Shown here: piece by piece, positions 17,963-24,294 of the stretch
Numbering within the stretch: the first letter of the stretch is position 1
Layout of the letters: every line of letters begins with the position of its first letter
Source: Lachnospiraceae bacterium
GTDB lineage: Bacteria > Bacillota > Clostridia > Lachnospirales > Lachnospiraceae
Assembly: GCA_017437785.1 (NCBI GenBank)
Contig: JAFRXH010000048.1
Location: 39,336 to 103,335 of the forward strand
Reading direction: 5' to 3'
Length of the DNA: 64,000 nt
The notes under the pieces: model-generated
What the model saw: the letters and a program-made list of their open reading frames with translations, nothing else
Database searches by the model: none
What the model was told of the DNA's origin: nothing
Translations under genes and position numbers: made by a program

Positions 17963-20053
17963 TCAGATCTCCTTACCGTTAACTATTCCATTTGTTCCAT
18001 TAATCAATGAAGGTAATGTTTTAAAAGAATGCCATATAAATAAAGCCCAACATAGACAAACTATAATCTTATCTACTGTAGGTTTATAGGGTACATACCA
18101 TTGAAGATCCAATACTTTAACTTCTCCACCATAGTTTATATCACTATGAGCTTCAGATAGATCCATCTTTATAGAGGGGGCAACTATATCACCAATACGA
18201 GCACCTCCACCACCAACAATCTCTGGTGGATCTTCAGGAAAAGGACCTGGTATATCAGATTCAACATATTTAATATCGTATAAAGGAACACTTACATAAT
18301 TTCCATATGATACACTATTCCCTGAAGGTGTATTCGCTGAAACACCAAGATCGGACTTAAAAAGAAAATCTCCATTTACATCACCTGCAGAACCATATCC
18401 GGATCCAGAACTATACTGTTCTGCATGATGATGTATATCATTAAGAAATGCTGAAACACCAGAAAAAGTACCAAGAATTCCGGAAAAAGGTAATTTGATA
18501 GCACCAAGTCTATTATTTATATCATTTTCCTGCTCTTCATTAAGTGTAAAGAAATAATTATATGTATTGTTGAATATAGTATCTCCGCACTCAATAGCCT
18601 GGATACTTTCATTGATTATATCGAGTTTTTTTAAAACACTTTCTGCATAATCAAAGAAATCATCAGAAAATTTATTAAGGTTATTATCTATATCCTGGAG
18701 TATATCTATAATTGTTTTCAGGTCAAAAGAATAATCAGAACTATTTCCGGATACAGTATAATAGTTATATTGATTAAACACACCTATAATGATCTGATCG
18801 AGATCCTTATCAGGAGCCGGCCTAAAATGATATCCTGTTCCTAAAGGATCAGAATTTTCTCCGAGGTCATACCAGCTGCCATCCCAAAAGAGCCAGGAAT
18901 GAGTACCAGATATAATAAGTGTATTACCCCATATAAAGTCATATGTAAGACCGAAAGTATCATATGTTTTTTCTATAGGATTAGTAAAATAAAAATAATT
19001 ATTATAAGGTTTATTAAGAAATTGCTCTGAATCATAAGCATTTTTGTTACTTATAGAAGTAGAATAATACTTATATGTATTGTCTTTTATATAAGTATTA
19101 TAAATATTATCAAACCATGGATACATACTACCCATTCCAACTATATTAGATGCAATACCATTAGATATATGAATAGCAAGATTTTGAGAAACCAAATTTC
19201 CTTCGCCAAATAAATAAACTTCATTAGTCAAAGCAGTATCTGTACCAGCATGATTAATAATTATATTAATAGGATTATCATTATCTATTGGTGAATATGC
19301 AGTTTCAAAAACACGACCACTAAAAGAAGAACCATTTGTAAAATTAGCGAGTCCGGTTGTACTACACATAGTAGTATCTGCCGCAGATCTGCCATATGTC
19401 TGAAGAAATGCATGTCCCTGGGTATCAGAAAAATTTCTTGCAAAATATACAGAATTATTTAACTGATTTTCAAAATGATTCTGTTCGTCTATGAATGGGA
19501 ATTGAGTTAATGTACCATGATGCGATGTAGAATGCTCAGACGGTGTGAAAGATGATCCATCTTCCTCACCGTCATAATTCCAATACTTCCATATATCATC
19601 AATTTTATGGTATCCCTTAGGGTAAGGTGTCTTGATAGTAAAACGAAGATCTTTATTGCTATTTGTAATAAAGAACCCCATATTTTGGCACCATGTAATA
19701 AATGCCTTTAATACGCTGCTGTTAGCATGATCAGATAATGCTGGACAAGTATCAGGTGTGTATATCTGAGCATAATCGTACCATTTACCTATAGCATAAG
19801 TAAGATCAGATGCTGAATAAGTACAATCTATCTCATCAAAGAATCTTGCACAATATCTATATAACTCCCAAAGGAGAGTATTATCTTCATCATCATCATT
19901 AATAATAAAATCAGGGAAAGTAACATCATCACCACTAGCCATAATAGGTAATGTAAAAGATGATAAAGTATAGGATATTAAAAAAATTGCCAGGAATAAG
20001 GCAAAAGAAGAAATTTTATATTTATCTTTAAAGAAATCTATTAGATATTTCAT
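17963..20053 (-). CDS. large phage adsorption/minor coat protein (pIII-type)
   Basis: A 696-residue protein with an N-terminal signal peptide (basic start, hydrophobic residues 14-32, then small residues), a long N-, Y- and S-rich extracellular region, a glycine-rich patch (VGGGGARIGD near residue 610), and one C-terminal membrane helix (residues 663-680). This layout, size rank and position between coat and pVI-like genes are those of inovirus pIII receptor-binding proteins, which tether the virion to the host before release. The ATG at 20053 has GGGGG upstream; the in-frame ATG at 20068 has none. Sequence similarity to known pIII is not visible, as expected for this fast-evolving gene. Confidence 0.75.
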   Translation of the reverse strand: MKYLIDFFKDKYKISSFALFLAIFLISYTLSSFTLPIMASGDDVTFPDFIINDDDEDNTLLWELYRYCARFFDEIDCTYSASDLTYAIGKWYDYAQIYTPDTCPALSDHANSSVLKAFITWCQNMGFFITNSNKDLRFTIKTPYPKGYHKIDDIWKYWNYDGEEDGSSFTPSEHSTSHHGTLTQFPFIDEQNHFENQLNNSVYFARNFSDTQGHAFLQTYGRSAADTTMCSTTGLANFTNGSSFSGRVFETAYSPIDNDNPINIIINHAGTDTALTNEVYLFGEGNLVSQNLAIHISNGIASNIVGMGSMYPWFDNIYNTYIKDNTYKYYSTSISNKNAYDSEQFLNKPYNNYFYFTNPIEKTYDTFGLTYDFIWGNTLIISGTHSWLFWDGSWYDLGENSDPLGTGYHFRPAPDKDLDQIIIGVFNQYNYYTVSGNSSDYSFDLKTIIDILQDIDNNLNKFSDDFFDYAESVLKKLDIINESIQAIECGDTIFNNTYNYFFTLNEEQENDINNRLGAIKLPFSGILGTFSGVSAFLNDIHHHAEQYSSGSGYGSAGDVNGDFLFKSDLGVSANTPSGNSVSYGNYVSVPLYDIKYVESDIPGPFPEDPPEIVGGGGARIGDIVAPSIKMDLSEAHSDINYGGEVKVLDLQWYVPYKPTVDKIIVCLCWALFIWHSFKTLPSLINGTNGIVNGKEI

Positions 20054-20073
20054 AAATCCCCCGATCATTTAGA

Positions 20074-20155
20074 CATATGCGTAAGGACCGGAACAGCCGA
20101 CTTTACGATACTTATCTGTGAAACGCAGAACACAGATCCGGCCCTTACGGATATG
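20074..20155 (-). terminator. long inverted repeat between coat and pIII-type genes (probable attenuator)
   Basis: Arms 20074-20091 and 20138-20155 pair as CATATGCGTAAGGACCGG with CCGGCCCTTACGGATATG at 16 of 18 positions. No U tract follows. In coliphages a terminator after gene VIII lowers expression of gene III relative to coat; this hairpin occupies that position and may do the same. Confidence 0.55.
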
Positions 20156-20163
20156 CACAAAGA

Positions 20164-20343
20164 TTATGCGCTGTGGAGAGTGCTCTTCACGAAGCCGATG
20201 CCCTTACGAATGGCGATAAAGCCAACCATTACAGGGATACATACCGGCAACAGACCAAGAATCTCGTCGAATACACCGTTGCAAAGTTCAGCGGTAACGA
20301 CTCCACCCAGCTTAGTAGTTGCTTCTAAAAACATAGGCAGCAT
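20164..20343 (-). CDS. major coat protein candidate (inovirus pVIII-type)
   Basis: A 59-residue protein with the strongest ribosome site of the element (AAAGGAGG). The layout is coat-like: a short amphipathic N-terminus with two acidic residues, a hydrophobic helix (ILGLLPVCIPVMVGFIAI, residues 28-45), then a basic tail (RKGIGFVKS). There is no signal peptide, which is common in Gram-positive inovirus-like elements, whose coat proteins insert directly. Two cysteines (21 and 35) are unusual. It follows the acidic anchored protein gene and precedes the pIII-type gene. Confidence 0.75.
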   Translation of the reverse strand: MLPMFLEATTKLGGVVTAELCNGVFDEILGLLPVCIPVMVGFIAIRKGIGFVKSTLHSA

Positions 20344-20380
20344 GATTTTATCCTCCTTTCGTAATATTTATATATTTTCC

Positions 20381-20872
20381 TCAGAAGAAAATTCTGAAGA
20401 ACTTATATATATACTTAAGTAGTGTTACAACAGCCAGGAATATCACACATCCACCGATAATACCAAGGAGATCGATAACATCCGGCATATATTCTTCAAG
20501 CTGTGTATCAACATTTACTATAATGTCACCTTCCCATGGTCCTTCATAATCAGTTGCATGATGGACCTGGTTATCTGATGTAGTCTCATTTTCTGATATA
20601 CTATTTTCAGACGCTGTATTTTCAGAAAGTGTATTCTCACTAACTGATTCTTCCGGATCTTCCGGATCTTCCGGATCTACTTCATTATCGGAGACCACTT
20701 CTTCAGGATCCCCATTCTCCTCTCCTTCATTTCCTTCATCCGGTGATACGATCGCATCATCCGAATAAAAAATCTTATAAAGAGAAGAATCAATATAATT
20801 ACAAGAAGGGCAATCAGTTTCTGATGTGAGTCGAACCATATAAGTATTTTCATTGATAGAAGAACATACCAT
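20381..20872 (-). CDS. acidic anchored phage protein with SEN repeats
   Basis: A 163-residue protein with no signal peptide. Residues 1-45 contain a CPSC motif, residues 45-110 are an acidic low-complexity tract (DPEDPEDPEE, then repeated SEN units), and residues 130-155 form a membrane helix followed by a basic aromatic end (KYIYKFFRIFF). The C-terminal part resembles an inovirus coat protein fused to a long acidic surface arm. It lies directly upstream of the small coat gene, so it is probably a minor virion or assembly protein. The nucleotide repeat (TTCCGGATC three times) suggests slippage-driven length change. Confidence 0.6.
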   Translation of the reverse strand: MVCSSINENTYMVRLTSETDCPSCNYIDSSLYKIFYSDDAIVSPDEGNEGEENGDPEEVVSDNEVDPEDPEDPEESVSENTLSENTASENSISENETTSDNQVHHATDYEGPWEGDIIVNVDTQLEEYMPDVIDLLGIIGGCVIFLAVVTLLKYIYKFFRIFF

Positions 20873-20969
20873 GTCACTTAAAGCCCCTCATTTTATTCCG
20901 TATTAGGTAAAAGATTTGATTTATTATCCTTTAAATACTTGTTAATATTCTCATGTTTTCCCCAAAATA

Positions 20970-21001
20970 CCCGGCTGCCGACGGGGGGATAGGCAGCCGG
21001 G
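20970..21001 (-). terminator. hairpin after the 100-residue phage gene
   Basis: Perfect 10-bp stem CCCGGCTGCC / GGCAGCCGGG with a 12-base loop; no U-run on the minus strand. It may be a processing or attenuation point between early and structural genes. Confidence 0.5.
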
Positions 21002-21008
21002 GATCTGA

Positions 21009-21311
21009 TTACTTACTGTCTGCCGGTTTCTGCAGACGAACGGAAGAAAGCTTAAGACGGGTCTGCCCTTTTGCGGGTGCCATGATGAACTCACCATCAT
21101 AGAATCCAGGAACAGAAGCCAGGGCATTAAGCTGATCCAGGGGTATAGAATCCTTGCAAGGACTAAATCCCAGAGATCCATCAGCATTCTGACAATCTTT
21201 AAGATTATCAGTAAGCAGATAATGAACGCTTATACCTTCTCTAAGCTGTTTTGTTGCGCTATCCTCAAATGAATAAGGATTTGCATGGAAAATAAAGATC
21301 TTCTGTGTCAT
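21009..21311 (-). CDS. phage protein, possible ssDNA-binding (pV-like)
   Basis: A 100-residue soluble protein with GGAAGG upstream of the ATG. The predicted strands (KIFIFHANPYS, GISVHYLL, RLKLSSVRL), the absence of membrane segments and the length fit the ssDNA-binding proteins (pV) that filamentous phages encode near their small early genes. No diagnostic motif is present, so the assignment rests on size and position. A hairpin separates it from the structural genes. Confidence 0.4.
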   Translation of the reverse strand: MTQKIFIFHANPYSFEDSATKQLREGISVHYLLTDNLKDCQNADGSLGFSPCKDSIPLDQLNALASVPGFYDGEFIMAPAKGQTRLKLSSVRLQKPADSK

Positions 21312-21350
21312 GTTAATACCTTCCTTTCTGCCATGTTTTTATGCATGGAC

Positions 21351-21455
21351 TTAATCATTTGATATATCAAAAGGATCAGAGTCCTTAAGATCATAGCCAT
21401 CCCCGGTTGTTATAACCAGGAGAAACAGAATAAGAGCAATCAAGGCTTTAATCAT
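21351..21455 (-). CDS. 34-residue phage membrane peptide
   Basis: A very short gene overlapping the previous one (start 21455 inside its last codons). The N-terminal half is a membrane helix (MIKALIALILFLLVITT), the rest acidic (GYDLKDSDPFD). Filamentous phages encode tiny end-cap proteins (pVII and pIX, about 33 residues) of this kind next to the coat gene; this and the neighbouring 44-residue gene are good candidates. Confidence 0.55.
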   Translation of the reverse strand: MIKALIALILFLLVITTGDGYDLKDSDPFDISND

Positions 21456-21582
21456 CTTCTGTTACACTTTCTTCTTCCTCATCCGAAAGATAAAGCCAAT
21501 CAACAGCACGATCCAGGATCTTTAAGAACCTGGCACCAAGAATAAAAGCCATAACTACTCCAATCAGTATTACAAGTGTCAT
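21448..21582 (-). CDS. 44-residue phage membrane peptide
   Basis: Starts at ATG 21582, overlapping the upstream gene by four bases. Residues 1-20 are a membrane helix (MTLVILIGVVMAFILGARFL) and the C-terminus is acidic (DEEEESVTEDD). Likely a minor coat or end-cap protein of pVII/pIX type. Its first nine codons are duplicated, with two changes, in the remnant at 24110-24138, which shows that a related phage once occupied that site. Confidence 0.6.
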   Translation of the reverse strand: MTLVILIGVVMAFILGARFLKILDRAVDWLYLSDEEEESVTEDD

Positions 21583-21830
21583 TTTGATATCTCCTTACCG
21601 GATATATGCCGCAGAATATCATCAATTACAAATCCAATATCCCAGGATTCTCCTGATTCTTGATCAAAAGCATTATAGAAAATAGCCGTACTTCCAAAGT
21701 TATTTTCAAGTAAATCCTTTTTGATGATATATTTTTCAGAAATATGATCAACAGCTTTAAAAAAGCTGTCCTCTGGAACTTTCACGTAGGTTATAGTTTC
21801 ACCGATTACAATCCTTAAATAATATGACAT
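21579..21830 (-). CDS. first gene of phage minus-strand series, unknown function
   Basis: An 83-residue soluble, mildly acidic protein with AAAGGAG upstream. No family is recognised. It is the first gene after the repressor-controlled divergent promoter region, so it is expressed early and may regulate replication or gene expression. It overlaps the next gene by four bases. Confidence 0.55.
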   Translation of the reverse strand: MSYYLRIVIGETITYVKVPEDSFFKAVDHISEKYIIKKDLLENNFGSTAIFYNAFDQESGESWDIGFVIDDILRHISGKEISK

Positions 21831-21921
21831 ACGTTTTCTCCTTTTCGCCTACTACCGTAACGCTTGTAGGACTTAAATAAATGTGTTATGATGCAAGATA
21901 AAACTAAAAACAAACAAACAT

Positions 21922-21987
21922 CTAAATGTATTTAGATTATATACTAAATACATTTAGATGTCAATATAATATACTAAATAGATTTAG
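21922..21987. promoter_or_regulatory. triple phage operator between repressor and lytic genes
   Basis: Three copies of CTAAATnnATTTAG: CTAAATGTATTTAG (21922-21935), CTAAATACATTTAG (21944-21957) and CTAAATAGATTTAG (21974-21987). The third ends at the base before the repressor ATG. A -10 TATAAT lies at 21965-21970 between the second and third. The arrangement predicts autorepression plus control of the divergent minus-strand phage genes. Confidence 0.85.
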
Positions 21988-22323
21988 ATGTTTTGGAATA
22001 ATTTAGAAAATCTCTGTAAATCGAGAAATATAACACCGAATAAATTAGCAAAAGAACTTAATTTTTCAAATGCTATAGCAACAGCATGGAAAAAAGGCAG
22101 TCCACCAAATACAGAAAGATTAATAAAAATAGCTGATTATTTTGGTGTATCTACAGACTATCTTTTAGGCAGAACAGGATCAGATCCGGATCTTCCAGAA
22201 GATGAAAAGATCTTATTAGCTAATTATCGGAAAGCTGATGATAGAGGAAAGAAAAGAATCCAAAGAGCAGCAGAAGATGAAGCTCAAGAACAGGAACAAA
22301 AATTAAAAGTAAATGTATCATAA
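21988..22323 (+). CDS. cI/XRE-type phage repressor
   Basis: A 111-residue protein. The N-terminal HTH runs from NLENLCKSRNITPNKLAKEL through SNAIATAWKKGSPPN to the GVSTDYLLGRTG end typical of SinR/cI-type domains, followed by a charged helical tail. No peptidase domain is present, so induction is not by RecA-stimulated self-cleavage. The ATG has no ribosome site and lies about 11 bases from the predicted transcription start, with operator sequence in between, so translation from a near-leaderless mRNA is likely. It is the element's only large plus-strand gene. Confidence 0.8.
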   Translation: MFWNNLENLCKSRNITPNKLAKELNFSNAIATAWKKGSPPNTERLIKIADYFGVSTDYLLGRTGSDPDLPEDEKILLANYRKADDRGKKRIQRAAEDEAQEQEQKLKVNVS

Positions 22324-22345
22324 TAAAATTTAAGGAGAGAAAATA

Positions 22346-22516
22346 ATGAATACACAGGAAATGGAACTGATACAAGATATAAACTTATTAAATCAGTATA
22401 TCGTGCAGCTTAAAAATGCTGAATCTATGGAAGAAATAAACAGATACAATTCAATGTGTAAGAAAAAACTGGATGAAGTATTCAAGGATAAAAAGAAAAT
22501 TGCTAAATCTAAATAA
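22346..22516 (+). CDS. small charged helical protein downstream of phage repressor
   Basis: A 56-residue protein with a strong AAGGAGAG ribosome site, likely cotranscribed with the repressor. It is one or two helices rich in E and K (MNTQEMELIQDINLLNQY and a lysine-rich end). No family is recognised. It ends 30 bases before attR, so it is the last gene of the element and is expressed in the integrated state. Confidence 0.55.
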   Translation: MNTQEMELIQDINLLNQYIVQLKNAESMEEINRYNSMCKKKLDEVFKDKKKIAKSK

Positions 22517-22545
22517 TGTTATATCTGTTATAGAATATTTCTTTT

Positions 22546-22599
22546 CTTTTAATCAAGTTGTCGGGGGTTCGATTCCCCCGTGGCTCACGTTTCAAAATG
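22546..22599 (+). repeat. attR core (3' tRNA-Lys fragment)
   Basis: 54-base perfect copy of 13752-13805. Only the 3' part of the tRNA is present, preceded by phage sequence without the 5' half, so it is not a functional tRNA gene. Confidence 0.92.
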
Positions 22600-22762
22600 T
22601 GATGAGAAGGCATTTTCATCACATTTTTTTTGGCCTGTTTTCCGCATAAAATAGGGCTTTAGAGGACATTTTAGTATGTATTTTCATATCCCGTATTACA
22701 GAGACGGGATCAGGTGACTTCCAGGATAGCACAGAACACATTTTTTTTAGTCAAGTATTCGC
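22600..22762. repeat. right copy of the extended att-flank repeat, with covarying terminator
   Basis: Collinear with 13806-13968. Starts with a hairpin ending in an eight-T run whose stem differs from the left copy by a compensated base pair. The stretch up to 22960 that follows contains no gene: AT-rich sequence, then the nested hairpins described separately. Confidence 0.8.
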
Positions 22763-22833
22763 CTTAAAATTTATGTTATAGACAAGCTATAATTATTTTT
22801 TTTATCAAACTGCGAATGTGGTGTGTGGAAACG

Positions 22834-22961
22834 GGCAGCTGCATCCGCATAGGACGGCAAGGCCTCCATGCCTTGCCTATTTTACAGCTGCCTAAAATCA
22901 TCCGAAATCAAGTCGATTGTCAACCGGCCTCAGGCCGGTTATGCCTTCCTACGGTCGGCAT
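22834..22961. repeat. cluster of nested hairpins in the element scar zone
   Basis: GGCAGCTG (22834-22841) pairs with CAGCTGCC (22885-22892) around an inner stem GGCAAGGC/GCCTTGCC (22856-22877). Next come AACCGGCCT/AGGCCGGTT (22922-22940) and ATGCC/GGCAT (22941-22961). The last part is in the 31-bp repeat found again at 23499. These resemble small palindromic insertion remnants. Confidence 0.6.
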
Positions 22962-22962
22962 T
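22932..22962. repeat. 31-bp direct repeat, copy 1
   Basis: Identical to 23499-23529 (begins AGGCCGGTTATGCCTTCC). It overlaps the end of the ribbon-helix-helix gene at 22961-23263. Confidence 0.85.
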
Positions 22963-23263
22963 ATTTATCCTCATGCGAAACATATTGAAGAAAATCCAAA
23001 ACTTCCGAGTCCGAGTGTCCGTGATCTTTGAGCCACTCAATAGATTTTCCAATTATAAAATCAGGAATTTCTTCACCATTATCTTCTTTAGCCATTTGAA
23101 TATCGACAGCATCAAGAATATATGCATTTATACTTTGTCCTTGCTGCTCAGCATGATCCTTTATCTTATTCTTTATAACCGGCATCATACGAAGCTTAAT
23201 TTCTGCCTGACCTTCAAGATATTTTTTTATTGCTCGAGCTTGAGCTTCTGTATATTTTGACAT
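22961..23263 (-). CDS. ribbon-helix-helix (Arc/CopG-like) DNA-binding protein
   Basis: A 100-residue protein starting at ATG 23263 after GGAGGTGAT. The N-terminal 60 residues (KYTEAQARAIKKYLEG, then IKLRMMPVIKNKIKDHAEQQ and INAYILDAVD) fit the beta-strand/helix/helix pattern of Arc-type regulators. The C-terminal 35 residues form an acidic helix pair. Such genes accompany plasmids and phages as copy-number or partition regulators, or act as antitoxins. No toxin gene is visible beside it. It probably belongs to the older element whose remnants fill this zone. Confidence 0.6.
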   Translation of the reverse strand: MSKYTEAQARAIKKYLEGQAEIKLRMMPVIKNKIKDHAEQQGQSINAYILDAVDIQMAKEDNGEEIPDFIIGKSIEWLKDHGHSDSEVLDFLQYVSHEDK

Positions 23264-23418
23264 TTTATCACCTCCAATAAAATTATATATCATCTTTATA
23301 TATGGGGACATAGACGAAATGAACAAAAAATATTGATAAACCTTGTATGGTATGCATATTGAAAACTATGCCCCCATAGATTATAATAGTATTATCAAAT
23401 AAAGAAAGAGGTAAAAAA

Positions 23419-23553
23419 ATGAGCGATAGAAACATAGAAAGAATGATTGAATATCTGTTACTTAAAGGATGGACAGAGAAAGAAATCAAAGTCTCCTTAG
23501 GCCGGTTATGCCTTCCTACGGTCGGCATTGGTTATCAGAATCCGAAACTTTGA
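23419..23553 (+). pseudogene. truncated small ORF running into the 31-bp repeat
   Basis: A 44-codon frame with AAAGAGG upstream. The first 27 codons (MSDRNIERMIEYLLLKGWTE and the following lysine-rich residues) look like a real short helical protein. From codon 27 the frame enters the 31-bp repeat, and then sequence resembling, in antisense, the end of the gene at 22961. The natural C-terminus therefore seems to have been replaced by the repeat insertion. Confidence 0.45.
23499..23529. repeat. 31-bp direct repeat, copy 2
   Basis: Exact copy of 22932-22962. Weaker similarity to the 22963-23010 sequence continues to about 23575, so the duplicated unit is longer than the perfect core. Confidence 0.85.
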
Positions 23554-23596
23554 AGGAATCCCAAACATCAAAAGCCTAAAAGATCGTAATTTTTTC

Positions 23597-23625
23597 TTGA
23601 CATAGTGTGTACACCATATTATAAT
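23597..23625 (+). promoter_or_regulatory. consensus promoter with GTGTACAC palindrome in the spacer
   Basis: TTGACA (23597-23602), 17-base spacer, TATAAT (23620-23625): both hexamers perfect. The spacer contains the dyad GTGTACAC, a likely repressor site. Confidence 0.75.
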
Positions 23626-23666
23626 TTAAGAGTAGCAAGGGTTTGAGCAGGAAAGGAGTTAAGGAA

Positions 23667-23798
23667 ATGGAGAACGAAGAAATGTCTAGTGCAGAATTTA
23701 AAACACTCATAGAGATGGTTATTATGATCATTGAAAGTGCCAAGGACAAAGAAGAAGCCCTTGAAAAACTCAAGAGCTTAACAATCATCAAAGACTAA
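23667..23798 (+). CDS. 43-residue helical protein of unknown function
   Basis: Short gene behind the consensus promoter, with AAAGGAG a little far (about 9 bases) from the ATG. The product is acidic and helical (MENEEMSSAEFKTLIEMVIM, ending KLKSLTIIKD). No family is recognised. The strength of the promoter and the GGGCGGT/ACCGCCC hairpin after it suggest a genuine small transcription unit belonging to the older element. Confidence 0.5.
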   Translation: MENEEMSSAEFKTLIEMVIMIIESAKDKEEALEKLKSLTIIKD

Positions 23799-23812
23799 AA
23801 CCTTCGAACGAG

Positions 23813-23845
23813 GGGCGGTACCCATAAACTTCCTGCAAACCGCCC
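23813..23845 (+). terminator. weak terminator-like hairpin
   Basis: Stem GGGCGGT/ACCGCCC with a 19-base loop and a broken T tract (TTCATT). Confidence 0.4.
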
Positions 23846-23886
23846 TTCATTCTCCTAAAATATATCACAGGGAAGGAAATAAATCA

Positions 23887-24069
23887 ATGGCAAATACACA
23901 AACGAAAGCAACTAACAAATATCAGGAAAAGATAGGATTAATAGCCAAGAGCTACAAGATCAGGAAAGAGCTGGCAGAACAATTTGCTCAAACTTGTAAA
24001 GATCGTGGGGAAGGACAAGCAGCAACAATATCAAGGTTAATGCAAGAATACATAGATCAAAAAAAATAA
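23887..24069 (+). CDS. small ribbon-helix-helix-like DNA-binding protein
   Basis: A 60-residue basic protein with GGAAGG upstream. Its pattern of a short strand followed by two helices (YKIRKELAEQFAQTCKDRGE, then ATISRLMQEYID) fits small plasmid/phage ribbon-helix-helix regulators. Followed by a good terminator. Probably a regulator left from the older element next to attR. Confidence 0.55.
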   Translation: MANTQTKATNKYQEKIGLIAKSYKIRKELAEQFAQTCKDRGEGQAATISRLMQEYIDQKK

Positions 24070-24087
24070 GCCCTTTAAAGGGCTTAT
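24064..24087 (+). terminator. terminator after the small ribbon-helix-helix gene
   Basis: ATAAGCCCTTT/AAAGGGCTTAT stem with a short T tract. Confidence 0.7.
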
Positions 24088-24088
24088 T

Positions 24089-24138
24089 TCATGTAAAAAT
24101 ATCATCAATCATACTCCAATTAGAATTACAAGTGTCAT
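24089..24138 (-). pseudogene. fused remnant: start of 44-residue phage gene joined to the integrase end
   Basis: On the minus strand ATG 24138 begins MTLVILIGV, matching the first nine codons of the phage gene at 21582 with two base changes, with its own AAAGGAAAA ribosome site. It is then joined directly to the last seven or so codons of a phage-type integrase (IDDIFT, stop), matching 14413-14432. Everything between those two genes (about 7 kb in the intact phage) is missing. This is a deletion scar of a second related prophage. Confidence 0.75.
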
Positions 24139-24170
24139 ATTTTCCTTTCCGCCGGCAGCTGTTTATAAGC

Positions 24171-24253
24171 TTGACGCGCAGCGCAGATTTAGGTATAATT
24201 GCCGCAGTTGACACAAAGGGGTGCCCGCCTGAGGGTGCCCCTTGTGCTTTTTT
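24171..24253 (+). promoter_or_regulatory. glnA promoter with promoter-proximal terminator hairpin (attenuator)
   Basis: -35 TTGACG (24171-24176), 17-base spacer, -10 TATAAT (24194-24199), predicted start near 24206. Almost at once comes the stem AAGGGGTGCCC / GGGTGCCCCTT (24216-24226 / 24233-24243), extended by CACA/TGTG around a bulged A, with loop GCCTGA and six T at 24248-24253. The same arrangement precedes dapL at 31192. Conditional termination is likely; the controlling factor is unknown. Confidence 0.75.
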
Positions 24254-24294
24254 GAGAAGAAGCTGTAAATAAAGGATCAGGAAAGGATGGACGT

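Larger units (their letters stand above)
13752..22545. mobile_element. integrated inovirus-type (filamentous phage) element in tRNA-Lys
   Basis: An 8,794-bp unit between 54-bp perfect direct repeats at tRNA-Lys (13752) and at 22546. Minus-strand content: integrase, Rep_trans-type initiator, Zot/pI ATPase, a pVI-like membrane protein, a 696-residue adsorption-type protein, a 59-residue coat-like protein, and several tiny membrane proteins. A plus-strand repressor controls the far end. There is no terminase, portal, tail or conjugation gene. Size and gene set are those of inoviruses. The region is visibly more AT-rich than the host genes on either side. All main reading frames are open, so it may be able to excise and produce particles. 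Confidence 0.9.

Noticed and set aside
20677-20877. 66-codon minus-strand frame with a hydrophobic stretch
   Set aside because: It overlaps the 163-codon gene in another frame. The longer frame has the coherent acidic linker and C-terminal anchor, so the short one is a shadow.
22546-22599. Second tRNA-Lys gene
   Set aside because: Only the 3' half is present; the 5' half, promoter and D-arm are replaced by phage sequence. It is the attR copy.
22961-23326. Toxin-antitoxin pair in the scar zone
   Set aside because: The ribbon-helix-helix protein resembles antitoxins but no toxin-like partner is adjacent, so the pair is not claimed.
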